This document shows positions 52,585 to 64,000 of a stretch of DNA of 64,000 nt, piece after piece; positions within the stretch are counted from its first letter, which is position 1, and each line of letters opens with the position of its first letter. The notes under the pieces are model-generated. The model was not told the DNA's origin. It searched no databases and saw nothing but the letters and a program-made list of their open reading frames with translations. This DNA comes from Macrolepiota albuminosa (Eukaryota; Basidiomycota; Agaricomycetes; Agaricales; Agaricaceae). The position numbers were made by a program, and so were the translations under genes. Location of the stretch: contig JAMWFC010000090.1 of the NCBI GenBank assembly GCA_027475525.1, positions 1,612,001 through 1,676,000 on the forward strand, given 5' to 3'.

Positions 52585-54482
52585 TTTCACATAGAGACAT
52601 CACAATAGTACGTGTCATACGTTATACAGGAGCTCGCTTTGTGCCATACTATACATGTCCAGCGGAGTCCGCTACACTAGAGCAGAGCAGTCCCCACAGT
52701 GCTGTAGAATACAGAGCTGCGGACATGTCACAATGTGCTGTATAATACAGTCTAGTGGATTGATAAAAGGTGGGCACACATATGTGCATGCAGGCCTGGC
52801 AGATGCCAGCAGACACTAGCGGACGTCAATGTGCATCAGCAGCTGCCAGCAGGCATCAGCCTATAAGTGAAAACCTCCTCCATTGGCAGATGTCATGGCA
52901 TGAATAAACCCTCCTCAAGGTTCCCCACTTCCCTCCCCTCTCCATTCCTCCCTGCAATAACTTGAGGCTGCACATCTCCCCTTCCCTCCTTTTCCCACCC
53001 CCGACATCAGTGTACATCCACAAAAGGGCTCTGCAAACCTACGCAGGCCCATGCAGGCCTGCACAGGGCACCAGCAGACATCCACAGAGGTCTATGCAGG
53101 TCCACAGGGTCTGGTTGGACCAAGAAAAAAGGTAACTTCATCTTGCCTGCCGTATGCATGTGGGGGAGAATCAAACCCCCGGCCTTGGAAAAGCCTCCAG
53201 CAACGGAACGCACATTTAACCGTTGCACCACAGGTCTATTACTAACGGATAGATTCAAAGATCAGATAACACAATGAACAGACACCCACCTATGTTTCCG
53301 CAGGTTCCCGTATAGATTTTTTGAGGTAGAAGGGGGATGGCATACCTTCCAAAAGAGTTTTTGTGGCTTGAAAGGGGCGTTGGCATCAGCAACCATCAGC
53401 TGGCCATCAGCTGGCATCCATCAGAGTTTGTTGGCAGCTGTCGTGACCCGCTGGCATCTGTCGGCATCCATTGGCATCTGTCGTGCATCTGTCAGCATCT
53501 GCTAGATATCCGCTGGTATCCGTCAGCATCCACAGAAATCTGTCAGCAACCTCTGGCATTGTCTGGCATCATCCGGCATTAGGGTGGGAGAGAAGGAAAC
53601 AGGGTGCGTGGGCATCCGCCGCATGGGGTGGCGTCTTGGAGAGCATGGGGGGTGGCAGAAGAGGGATGGGGGTGGGGAGAAAGAGGGGGAAGGGGAAAAG
53701 GGAGGAGCGTGGATATCTGCTGGTACGCCAGCGGACGTCAGGTCAGGAGAGAGGAGGGAAGTGGAGTGCATGTGGTAGACGGGGATGGTGTGTGAGGTAG
53801 TTTGGGGAGTGGAGAGGATGGCACTGGGAAGAAAGAGAGAGAAGGATGGAAGAGGATGCGTGAGTATCTGCTGTCTGCTGGCATGCCAGTGGATGGTAGC
53901 TGATGTCGGCATGTGAGCCAACTGACATCAGTGGTGCAACCAGTCCCAGTGGTTCAGTAGAATATTCATTTATTGATATTCAATATTGTGTACAGCGGTG
54001 GGTTCTACTCCTACTCCACCTTAATGGAGTCTAATGGTGACAATGGAATATTGAGAGGTGAGTTTGACTCCTGCTAGTGACAAATATTTTAATAGGGCCT
54101 GTAAGCCCTAATAAAATATCCGTTCATCACTCGCTAGCATTATCAAGTTGATCCATTAAAAACGCTAGAAATTACTGAAGCGGATATGGGTTGGACGAAT
54201 TTGCACATAGTCACGAGCTCTGGAATGATCACATGCGCAAAAATGACCAACCCATGCCACTGCAGAAATCTCTGGAGTTTTAAACGGATCATATTAATGA
54301 TGCTAGCAAACATCAGCGGCCTGCTGCTCTAATATGCACTAGCAGGAGTCGAACCCACCTCTTGTGCACAATATGAAATATCAATTTATCAATATTCCAT
54401 TGTACCACAGGTGCTTACTTAGAAGTCAGGACAGTGTTCATGCTAGCAGACATCAGTGGCCTGCTGCTATTATATAATGTGC
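52585..54482 (+). repeat. repeat C, copy C2 (apparently full, ~1.9 kb)
   Basis: It has all parts in order: the left block, a tRNA-like module at 53157-53234 (minus), GGGGGATGGCATACC, the GCATC(C/T) motif run (53380-53580), the purine-rich block (53583-53870), a tRNA-like module near 53935-54015 (plus) with B-box-like GGGTTCTACTCC, a hairpin at 54084-54119, and a fold-back part ending in a minus module near 54335-54415. It ends where the segmental duplication starts. Decay is intermediate between C1 and C3. Confidence 0.8.
54084..54119. repeat. 36-bp hairpin in repeat C
   Basis: ATATTTTAATAGGGC and GCCCTAATAAAATAT form near-perfect arms around a short loop. The same hairpin is at about 63728-63763 in C3. 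Confidence 0.8.
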
Positions 54483-57400
54483 ACTATGCCAGGCATCAGA
54501 ACACTGCAAACCATCAACGCAACATTAGTGACGTGCCTCAGCAGGCATTATCTGAAGTTGAGACTATGACAACAACTCTAGCAGAGCCAGAGGCAACACT
54601 TGCTGTGCAAGAGGTCAAGACACCTCAAAAGCAAGTCACTATCAAAGAATAGGTGAACAAAGTCCACGTTCTTGAGAAGCAAATGCGAGCATGACGCATA
54701 GTACAACGCGTCCACCTGGTAGACAACTGGAATAAACACGTCAATTATCAGAGGATGCACAACCAGGACTTGCATGATCATGGTGAGTTGTTAATTGATG
54801 ACCAGGGGATAGCCTTTGAAGGGCATGAAGGTGTAATACCTGTTGATGATATGCAGTGACAATTTGCTGCTTGAATTGCTGAACCAGACAGATATCTGAA
54901 AGGCAGTAATGATAGTAGTGATCACTACAACAGGAGGGAGCTGAATTGTTGCAATAATGATGGTGGGGGTCATGATCACAGACAAAATGATCAAGATGAT
55001 AATAATCATTGTAATGGTGGCAAGCATGCTGGTGGATCACCAGCAGAGCAAGAGGTGAGACAACAGCCTACTCCATGGCCAGAAAGAATAGCCAACAAAC
55101 ACCTGTTTCACAGTCCCCAGGCATTTTTGATGCCCACACCTCATGATTTGCATGAAACTGCACCGGGAATGAATGAGGCAGTCAGGATCTATATGGATCA
55201 TATGCATGACCATCTCACTTGACTGGTGGATGACTCTCTTGGAGTCAGGTTTAAATTTCCTGCTAGGGTAAGTCCATGCAAATCTGATGGTAAGCACATA
55301 CATGCATATGCTGGAGGGCATAGATTCTCCCAGCTGGAGGATTGGGCCATGGATGTCTGTTACTATTTGGCAGTGTGCTGCTATGGTGGAGACAATATAG
55401 ACCAAGAGAGGATATTTGTGTTGCATGAATTTATGAAAGGAGAGGCTCGGAATTGGTTCTATTGCCACATCCTTCACATCAATTGTGATAAATCACATTG
55501 GACATTTAAAGAGGTCCTGATAGGACTGTATAATTACTTTGTCAACATGACAACAATGCAGGAAGCTTGAGATAGCCTTTAAAAGGCAGTGTATAATACC
55601 AAAAATAGCATCCAGACATTCTATGATGACCTGGTGGGTCACGTGCAGAATATGGCTGTCTATCCAGACAAATACATTATTTGCAAGACATTCCTGAATG
55701 AAATACCTGCAGATATGAGGAGAGCATTGATATGCAATGACAATCTGTCTCTGGAGGTCAATACTGTGACAGAGTTCCTGGCATATGCCATTTGTTATGA
55801 GCAGTCTACACAGACTGCAAATCATTATGAGCAGCGTAGCTCACGCCAAGGGCCTGTGAACTGTCAGGCAGTGAAAGTGTGAACTTTCCTGGCCAAACAG
55901 TTGGAGATGGAGAACAATTGCAATCTGCAATTTGTCATCTGCAAGACAATTCCTGGAGGCCAATGGCCTTGACTAAAACCTGCTGGATACCTGCCAGCAA
56001 GAGATAGTTGACCCTCTTTGGGTCAAAACCAGGTAGCAATAAGAGAGGATGTAGTGCCTACAGTGCATATAGCTAGAAAACCCAATGTGGGTTCTGAAGT
56101 GGCCTAGAGAAAGCCTGCAGGAGAACTCTCAGCATGTTACAACTGCAGGAGGGCTGGACATTTTGCAAAGAAATGTCCTGCTCTGCCAAAAACACACATA
56201 TGAGCAGCCCCCAGTGATGTCATCAGTGACAATAAGGATGAGAAGGTTGTCAAGGAGGCTGAGGAGGAGCTGCAAGTGGAGGCTGATAGCTTGAAAGTGG
56301 ATGACAGTAAAAGCGTTCAGATAAATAGCAACAAATATGTTGCAGTAGACATGTACAACAGCAACTACTACGCCTGTGATGATGAGGACAAACACATGTT
56401 TGCACTGATAGAGTGCCATGGAGATCAACATGTCTGAATAAGACGTGTCACACTGCAGAAGGCAACTAATAAGTTGCAGCGGCCATATTATACTCCTGAG
56501 AAGAAGGAGTGCTTGGTCACCTATATTGATGTCAATAGATATCTGGCCTGGACCTTGTGGGACTCAGAGAGTACCACTATGGGCATTATGCCCCAGTTTG
56601 CTCATGTCAATGCAATACATGTCTATGAGTTGGAGGAGCCATTGATGCTCCAATTGAGGATCATAGAAAGCCGCGCCATAGTGCAGTTTGATGCTGAAGT
56701 AAGGATAAAGATGTCAGAAATGTTGACCAAGGAGTATGTGGACATAGCAAATTTTGATTGCTACGATATGATCAAACTTCCTCCATGGCAAGAGGTTAAT
56801 CATGAGATTAACCTCATTGATAATAATAAGCAGTACAAGTACCATTTGCCTCGCTGCCCATGAGCACTACAGGATCAGCTTTGTGAAAAGATAAACAGAT
56901 ATATAAATGCAAAGTAGTGGGAACCATGACCAGCGGTGTGAGCTGCATTTTTACTTTGTATTCCTAAGAAGAATAGAATGTTAAAAATTGCATTGGATGT
57001 GCAACAGCACAATAATAATACAGTCAAGGATGTAACACCTCTTCCAGATCAGGAAGTCATACATGAAGATGTTGCTATAGCAAAATATAGGTTGAAAATC
57101 AACTTAATGGACATGTACAAACAGGTTTGCATATGCAAAGAGGATATATCTAAGACACTGTTTTCATCCTTGATGGAGACATTTGTGAGCAATATCATGC
57201 AGATTGGTGACTGTAATGCACCAGCAACATTTCAGAGGTTAATGACCTCAATCTTCTGAGACATAATTGGAAAGTTTATGCACATCTATCTAGACAATAT
57301 ATTCATCTTTTCTGACTCTATCCAGGAGCATGAGCAGCACCTACGAGTCATATTTGAACAACTACATAAGGCCAGCCTCTACCTCAAATAGAAGAAGTGC

Positions 57401-58527
57401 GAGTTGTATGCACCTAGTATAAACTGTCTTGGTCATGTCATTGATAAGAAGGTATTCATCCAGACACAGATAAACTTAATCAAATTCAAGAGTGGCATAC
57501 TTCACGTATGTGTAATGATATCCAGCAATTTGTTGGATTCGTAAATTATATTGGTAACTTTTTGTCAGATATTATGGCATACACTGGGCCATTGATGGCT
57601 ATGACCCAGAATGGGTGCCCTTTTCACTGGAGACTGCTGCATCAGCAGTGCTTTGAGATGATTAAGCGCATTTGCATAAAGACATCAGTGATCTGGCCAA
57701 TTGATCCACGCATTGATAAGCCCATTTGGCTCATATATGATGCATCAAAGACTGAAGTTGGGGCCATGTTTGGCCAAGGTAAAACATGGCAAACTTGCCA
57801 ACCAGCAAGAGTTATGTCCCGTAAGTTTACTGCTGCACAGCAGAACTATGCTGTATATAAGCTGAAAATACTCGCTATCCTGGAAGCCCTCTTAAAGTGA
57901 GGATAAGCTGATGGGATATAAGATCCACATCATCATAGATCACAAAGCACTCAAGTTTTTCAAGACTCAAGTGCACCTATCACTATAACAACATTGCTGG
58001 ATCGACTATATGTCATGATATCAGTTTAACATCACCTATGTGAAAGGTGAATTGAACAAGGTGGCAGACTGCCTGTCTCAATATTTTGAGAGCAATACTT
58101 GAGATGACGTCCATGATGTGCATGATTATGTCCAGGCTGACAAACATATTGACCTGAAGAGTGAAGACTTGCCCTTGCATAGATTCTATGAGATCAAGAA
58201 ACATACAGTTGAGTTATGCACCATGCGAGCACAGGAATCATGTTGCAGCAAGCAACTGCAAGAACAGCGAGAAGCTTGCAACATCAAGGAGGCCTAGGAG
58301 ATGGTAGACCATGGAGTTCCCCAGCCAGGCAAGGAGACAATGCAAAAGATGCCTCCTAGTAGTGCTGACATGACTCTCCAGCAGGCACTGGAGTTGCATG
58401 TTTGTCAGCCTGTGCCAGCTGACCTAGGCAAGGTGCAATTTCACATACATATCCAGCAAAGATACAAGGATAACAATCCCTTCCTAAAGATTATAAACAA
58501 TATCCAAGCACATCTGCACTTTAAGGT
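54483..58527 (+). mobile_element. gypsy-3, second copy
   Basis: Same broken gag (54542-56202; knuckle near 56137-56177), protease (56474-56863), RT with YLDN and RNase H (56864-58112). All stops and frame changes of the first copy are shared, so the element was already dead when it was duplicated. Confidence 0.85.
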
Positions 58528-58837
58528 TGTCAGGGGACTCCTCATTTCTTCCTTCTTTCACTCCTTATTCCTTTACTCTCCTTTTATTCATTTTCTTACT
58601 TCTTTTATTATTCTCTCATTTTGCTGTTTCTATTCTCTCAACACTATCTGTTACTACTATTTTCAATTTTTGAGGTGCTCTGGTTCTTTAGCTATCATTC
58701 AAACAAGTGTGGGCCCTTCAGTACCGCTTCCAGACTGCTTATATAAGCCAGAGTTTGCCTTTCTGACTTCTAAAGTCCAGAGTTTTCCTGCCTTATTTGT
58801 ATAGTTATTTATTTAGGCAATTTTTGACTTTTTAAAT
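58528..58837 (+). repeat. LTR-A first ~310 bp, second copy
   Basis: It matches 32626-32935, truncated at the same base. Confidence 0.85.
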
Positions 58838-61242
58838 GAACACTTTGTCAGGGTATCAATTGTCGTTACTACAATGTATGTGAAAGGCAGTGACTAATTG
58901 TTGGTTCATATCAAATCCTTTTAGGGTAAGGTGTCACATGCACAGGTCACAATAAATATAAGAGCTGATATTAGAAATAACTAATATGTAAAAAAAAGCC
59001 CTAATATAAAGTAAAATGTGCAGAAAAACTCACCAAAATACTAGATTTTTGACATTATAATGAGTTAGAACATCAAGGTACCATCTAGTAACAATGGTGA
59101 AACCAATGTCCACAATTTCTCTTATTTGTCTTCCATAAAAGGAGTAGGTAGATGTGTGTGGGTGCCAACACTGTATATCATTAACATGTGGAAGTCCAGA
59201 CATGGATGTTATGTGAAGATGTTGTTCAACATTTATACACCAAAAAAAAAATAAACATATATCAAGTGATATTGAGAGGAAATAGTGATTGCATACGGTT
59301 ATTTTCATATAAGTAAGTAAGTGTTCACTAAAGTTATACTTCACAATGTCAACTGAACATCTTGGTTGTTTTAGCAGGTTGGTATATAAGGCTTTATTGC
59401 ATAGTTGTTCAAGTAATACAATAGTTTTTCCATGGTTGCAGTCACAGAAAATTTTTGTTTCAAGCCACATAGATCTATAAATTGAACAGGCTCAAGTTGT
59501 ACTTAAATTGTACTAATTGCCAGAATTTTACTTATCAAAGCATTCTAGCTCACAATGAGTAGTACTAAGTACCAAGTTGAACCACAGTAATTGATAGTGT
59601 TTGCCTCTAGTAGGTGTCCATTGAGTGAGTACACAACAACATAGACTGATGATACCAGTTTGTTATAGCAGAAGAAGTAATGAGGATATAGCATTTCCAA
59701 AGTTGTGCTGCAACATGTCCTATGAGCAAGCTAGCAGCAAGATAGTTTGAAATCAAAAATTTTAAAAAAAGATAGGGAGAAAAGAAAGAAATGTATGTAT
59801 TACATATAATGATGATCATTCTATACAATACAACAATAATAATAATAAAATCATTATGTAATCATTTGTATGGATGAACACTTATGTAATTATTCATGTG
59901 AACAAATACTTATGTAATAATTTGAGAATAAGAATAGTCAAGAAAACAACCATATATCATGATGCACTGTGGAGGAGTCGAATCCGCTGCTGGTGCACAA
60001 TATCAATTTATAAATATATTCTACTGAACTATAGCAGAGGCTTACTATAAGAGTATGATGTACAGAGTGAATATCAAATTTAAAACTTTCAACTTTATAC
60101 ATGTAATCTATAATCATATATCATATCATTGCATCACAATTCCACAGCCATATTGTCTTTCATTATCTATACTTGAGACTCCCAGACAACACCAAGGTTC
60201 TTGTTGACTTTATTCTCAGGAGCTACAATTGTACACATGTGAGCATGAGAACCTTGAGTTTAAGTACACAATGGTGCGCTATATTCTCATCCTTGTTCAT
60301 ACTAAGCTTAACCCCATTTTCCACTAAAAAACTTCATACATCTTTTGTTACTTTTCATCACAGCACAATACTTTCCTGTCATAGACTTTAGCTCCATCTT
60401 TGTATCTCTGTCAATTGAAGATAAGGAGTTGGCTGGTGCAGAAAAACAGTTCTGATCTGTGTTTATGAGAGGTGTGAGCCACAAATGGAGTGTTGAGATG
60501 TGTTTTAATAGTGGTTGCTTCATGTTGATTGAGATATGTTTGCACATTATACCAGTGTATTGTATAGTTGCAAAAGATTTCTATAGGAGTCATGAGATCG
60601 ATGGTAATTTGATGTCAATTGAATTAGGTTACTAGTATACTAAAGAGTATTTTTTAACTTTATTTATAAAAATAGCAATTGCAGAAAAGGTAATGAATGT
60701 ACTTAATAGTCTGAGAAGTTTATACCATATGTTCAGTCTTGAGTTAGAAAAAGTAATGGACATACTGAATAGTCTAAGAAGTTTACGTCACCTGGTTAGC
60801 CTTGAGCTAGAATATGGATAAAAGAGGTAATGGACATATTGAATAATTTGAGAAGATTATGTCACTTTGTCAGCCTTGAGTTGGGCTATGCAGGTAATGT
60901 TGAGAATCAGACAGATCAGACAATGACTTTTTGGTCTGAATTTGAAAATGTTGAGAAATAAGTGCTAAGCACTTAATGTGTTTATTCAAAGGGGTGGTAC
61001 TGCAAAAGACGTTGGTGGATGGAAGGGCATTGGATTTATGAAGTGGATTGAGTCTTTGTTATATGATTTGTTGAAGGCATTTATAGATTCAAGTTGGTGG
61101 TTGTTTGTTGGAGGAACATCATGGTTATTACAGTAATTTATATATAGATATGATCATGATAAATGATATGATATGATATATACATTGAGTGGTATGATAT
61201 AATATACATAATATATTATATTATGATATAATATACAACATA
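58838..61242. other. AT-rich unassigned DNA, second copy
   Basis: It matches 32936-35340, including the minus frame (59470-59030) and the tRNA-like module (59968-60047). The absence of any difference in the frame is not evidence of selection, since non-coding flanks are equally unchanged. Confidence 0.5.
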
Positions 61243-62068
61243 GTCCAGGAAAAGTGGCCAAACAACATGGTTGACGCGATGCACACCTTTTTCTTCTGCC
61301 TAACTAACCATAAAATGCGGAACAAAGGGACAGACGGTCTCAAGGTACTGATCCTATATCAAGCTTGAGTTCGATGTAAGTGGCATAGGCAGATTAAGAA
61401 CCCACCATGCGATGGCATATTTGATGTCGGTCTGATAGACGATCGAGCGCTAAGAACGCTTAAGGACCAGGTATATGACGCCAAGAGAAGTGTCCTCATA
61501 GCCGGTAAGCGCCCACAAGCCTCTCAGATTCAAATGGATCTGACAAGTCTTCGGAAAATTTTTCATTGTATCCTTTCCTCAACGTTACCTATTCATGTAC
61601 CTTTTCTCGGATCCTGATTCCCTTGGGATTCTGGTCGCTCTATGCATAATGACAACACTCTCGTCTGCTTTATTGAATTGCGGCGCCTGATGTTCACGTG
61701 CGTTAATACCTGGCATATGATGTTATCTCGTCTGCCTTTGCTGTAACTTCATGGGGTTTTGCTCTTGTTTGATTGGGACCCCTTTGCTTTATCGGTGTCA
61801 ATCACTTTCACTGTAGACGCCATTGGGATTCACGTCTCCGGCACTCAAAAGTGCCCTCTTGCTCAATCAGTTTAAGTTCGCATCTCCTTACAAGCATGAC
61901 GTCTGGAACGAACAACTCCAGAAAGCAGGACTGTCAGACTGTTTCCCAGACCTGGCACGAGACCTGGAGTTCGGGCTGATGCCGGAATTCTGTCAATCAC
62001 TCACACCTTCACACCTGAAAACAAAGAGTCAGTGGACATCTTGGAGCAAGATTTTGACAGGATTGTGC
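61243..62068 (+). mobile_element. tyrosine-recombinase retrotransposon, second copy, internally deleted and truncated
   Basis: 61243-61837 corresponds to 35341-35935. The sequence then jumps to the equivalent of about 36450 (CGGCACTCAAAAGTGCC), skipping about 515 bp of the Gag-like ORF. It runs to GACAGGATTGTG, the equivalent of about 36675, where repeat C3 begins. Differences from copy 1 are transitions plus one lost base (GGCTGGATG against GGCTGATG). Confidence 0.87.
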
Positions 62069-62699
62069 AGGGTAGGGCATCACAACGGTACGTGTCATAC
62101 GTTGTACAGGAGCCCGCTTTGTGCCATACCATACGTGTCCAGCGGAGTCCGCTACACTGGAGCGGAGCAGTCCCCACAGTGCCGTAGAATACAGAGCCGC
62201 AGACGTGTCACAATGTGCTGTATGACACGGTCCAGTGGATCGATAAAAGGCGGGCACACACATGCGCACGCAGGCCCGGCAGATGCCAGCGGACACTAGC
62301 GGACGTCAATGTGCGTCAGCGGCCGCCAGCGGGCATCAGCACACGAGTGAAAACCTCCTCCATTGGCGGACTTCATGGCATGAATAAACCCTCCTCGAGG
62401 TTCCCCATTTCCCTCCCCTCTCCATTCCTCCCCGCAATAACTCGAGGCTGCGCATCTCCCCTTCCATCCTTTTCCCACCCCCGACGCCAGCGTACGTCCA
62501 CGAAAGGGCCCTGAAAATCTACGCAGGCCTACGCAAGCCACCAGCGGACATCCACGCAGACGTACATCGACGGACTCAAACCTACGCGGGCCCTCCCAGG
62601 CCTGCGCAGGACACCAGTGGACATCCACAGAGGCCTACGCAGGTCCACGGAGTCTGGTTGGACCAAGGAAAAAAGTAACTTCGTCTTGCCCACCGTATG

Positions 62700-62777
62700 C
62701 CTGTGGGGGGGAATCGAACCCCTGGCCTTGGGAAAGCCTCCAGCAATGGAACGCACATTTAACCATTGCACCACAGG
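62700..62777 (-). other. best-preserved tRNA-like module (78 nt)
   Basis: On minus CCTGTGG and CCACAGG pair fully as a 7-bp acceptor stem. TGGTGCAATGG is an A-box match, GGTTCGATTCC an exact B box, and GGGG-TTCGATT-CCCC a T arm. The anticodon arm does not pair convincingly, so a working tRNA is unlikely; a tRNA-derived SINE head or pol III promoter is the better reading. Homologues at 53157-53234 and 52280-52362. Confidence 0.68.
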
Positions 62778-63574
62778 TCCATTACTAACGGATAGATTCA
62801 AAGGTCGGATAACACAATGAACAGACGCCCACCTACATTTCTGCAGGTTCCCGTATGGATTTTTTGAGGTGGAAGGGGGGTGGCATACCTCCCAAAAGAG
62901 TTTTCGTGGCCTGAAAGGGGCGTTGGCATTAGCAGCCATCAGCTGGCCATCAGCTGGCATCCGTCGGAGTTCGTCGGCAGCCATCGTGACTCGCTGGCAT
63001 CCGTCGGCATCCATCAGCATCCGTCGTGCATCTGTCGGCATCTGTCGTGCATCTGTCGGCATCCGCCGGATATCCGCTGGTATCTGTTGAATCCACGGGA
63101 ATCCGTCAGCAACCCCCGGCATCGTCCGGCATCAGGGTGGGAGAGAAGGAAACGGGGTGTGTGGGTGTCCGCCGCATGGGGTGGCGTCTCGGAGAGCGTG
63201 GGGGGTGGCGGAAGAGGGATGGGAGTGGGGAGAAAGAGTGGGTGTCCGCCGCATGGGGTGGCGTCTCGGAGAGCGTGGGGGGTGGCGGAAGAGGGATGGG
63301 AGTGGGGAGAAAGAGGGGGAAGGGGGAAGGGGAGGAGCGTGGGTGTCCGCTGGTACCCCAGCGGACGTCAGGTCAGGGGGGAGGAGGGAAGCGGGGTGCA
63401 TGTGGTGGACGGGGGTGGCGTGTGAGGTAGTGTGGGGAGTGGAGAGGATGGCACTGGGGAGAAAGAGGGGGAAGGGCGGAAGAGGGTGCGTGAGTGTCCG
63501 CTGTCCGCTGGCATGCCAGCGGACGGTAGCGGACGGTAGCTGACGTCGGCATGTGAGCCAGCTGACGTCAGCGG

Positions 63575-63660
63575 TGCAACCAGTCCCAGTGGTTCAGTGG
63601 AATATTCATTTATTGATATTCAATATTGTGTACAGTGGTGGGTTCTACTCCCCCTACTCC
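63575..63660 (+). other. tRNA-like module near the right end of C3
   Basis: CCCAGTGGTTCAGTGGAATA is A-box-like and GTGGGTTCTACTCCCCC B-box-like, about 60 bp apart. Counterparts at about 22505-22600 (where the B box is the exact GGTTCGACTCC) and 53935-54015. Confidence 0.55.
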
Positions 63661-64000
63661 ACCTTAATGGGGTCTAATGGTGACAATGGAATATTGAGAG
63701 GTGGGTTGGACTCCTGCTAGTGACAAATATTTTAATAGGGCCTGTAAGCCCTAATAAAATATCTGTTCATCACTCGCTAGCATCATCAAGTTGATCCGTT
63801 AAAAACGCTAGAAATTACTGAAGCGGGTATGGGTTGGACGAAGTTGCGCATAGTCACGAGATCTGGAATGACCACATGCGCAAAGACGATCAACCCATGC
63901 CACTGCAGAAATCTCTGGAGTTTTAAACAGATCACATTAATGATGCTAGCGGACATCAGTGGCCTGCTGCTCTAATATGCACTAGCAGGAGTCAAACCCA

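Larger units (their letters stand above)
54483..61837 (+). repeat. segmental duplication, copy 2 (7.35 kb)
   Basis: It equals 28581-35935 at a constant offset of 25902. It contains a second gypsy-3, LTR-A piece, AT-rich part and retrotransposon 5' region. The left edge adjoins repeat C2, while copy 1 adjoins unassigned DNA. Confidence 0.93.
62072..64000 (+). repeat. repeat C, copy C3 (CpG-rich, runs off the right edge)
   Basis: It has the same order as C2 but keeps CpG at most sites where C0-C2 have TpG/CpA (CGGTACGTGTC, GCGGACGTC, CATCCGTCGGCATCC). It differs by a 77-bp tandem duplication in the purine-rich block (63162-63238 and 63239-63315). The end of the fold-back lies beyond the window. 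Confidence 0.82.

Noticed and set aside
62700..62777. A functional tRNA gene
   Set aside because: Acceptor stem, A box and B box are good, but the anticodon arm does not pair and the module is part of a dispersed repeat.

Overview
The window is repeat-dominated nuclear DNA of a filamentous fungus, most likely a mushroom-forming basidiomycete (Agaricomycete). The evidence is the mix of mobile elements: chromodomain Ty3/gypsy elements, Tad-like LINE pieces, a tyrosine-recombinase (Ngaro/DIRS-like) retrotransposon, Tc1-like and other DDE transposases, and 5-bp target duplications around solo LTRs. The species cannot be named from the sequence. It is a draft assembly, with one 100-N gap. I see no rRNA, no convincing functional tRNA, no CRISPR array and no bacterial-type operon. 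Family names used here (LTR-A, LTR-B, LTR-D, repeat C, chromovirus-1/2, gypsy-3) are my own labels.

Layout. 1-798: 5' end of an LTR-B element on the minus strand, broken at ~798 and fused to the truncated 5' LTR of chromovirus-1 (799-7352; gag, PR, RT-RH, INT, chromodomain, 3' LTR). 7353-8510: LINE remnant. 8634-20053: chromovirus-2, an 11.4-kb degraded full-length element with its own target duplication (GGTAA/GATAA), carrying three later solo LTRs and a long antisense coding-like region. 20731-21395: LINE reverse transcriptase remnant. 21914-23700: repeat C with a ~480-bp fold-back whose arms carry tRNA-like modules, then a small array of such modules. 23901-28580: an unrecognised degraded gene (minus) between two opposed 174-bp LTR-D copies, split by a solo LTR-B. 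28581-35340: gypsy-3, an LTR-A piece and AT-rich DNA. 35341-39750: the tyrosine-recombinase retrotransposon, split by a solo LTR-B. 39750-43500: a CpG-richer stretch with the one plausible host gene, a small secreted protein at ~41.3-42.0 kb. 44674-46768: Tc1-like transposon split by a solo LTR-A. 46.8-51.6 kb: AT-rich decayed LTRs and a dead DDE transposase. 51649-54482: two copies of repeat C. 54483-61837: a second, almost identical copy of 28581-35935. 61838-62068: more of the retrotransposon after an internal deletion. 62072-64000: a CpG-rich copy of repeat C running off the edge.

Working together. Very little here acts as a host pathway; the window is a nest of elements inserted into elements. 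Five solo LTRs have recognisable flanking duplications, so insertion order can be read. Decay is strongly biased to C-to-T/G-to-A: all main-frame stops of chromovirus-1 pol are TGA, and catalytic Asp residues of four other polymerases or transposases read Asn. Points most worth following are the 13-nt LTR/PBS complementarity of LTR-B (a self-priming signature), a 63-nt intron-like segment inside LTR-A bounded by a 21-bp repeat of the same period, the tRNA-like fold-back repeat, the antisense gene of chromovirus-2, and the 7.35-kb mosaic duplication.
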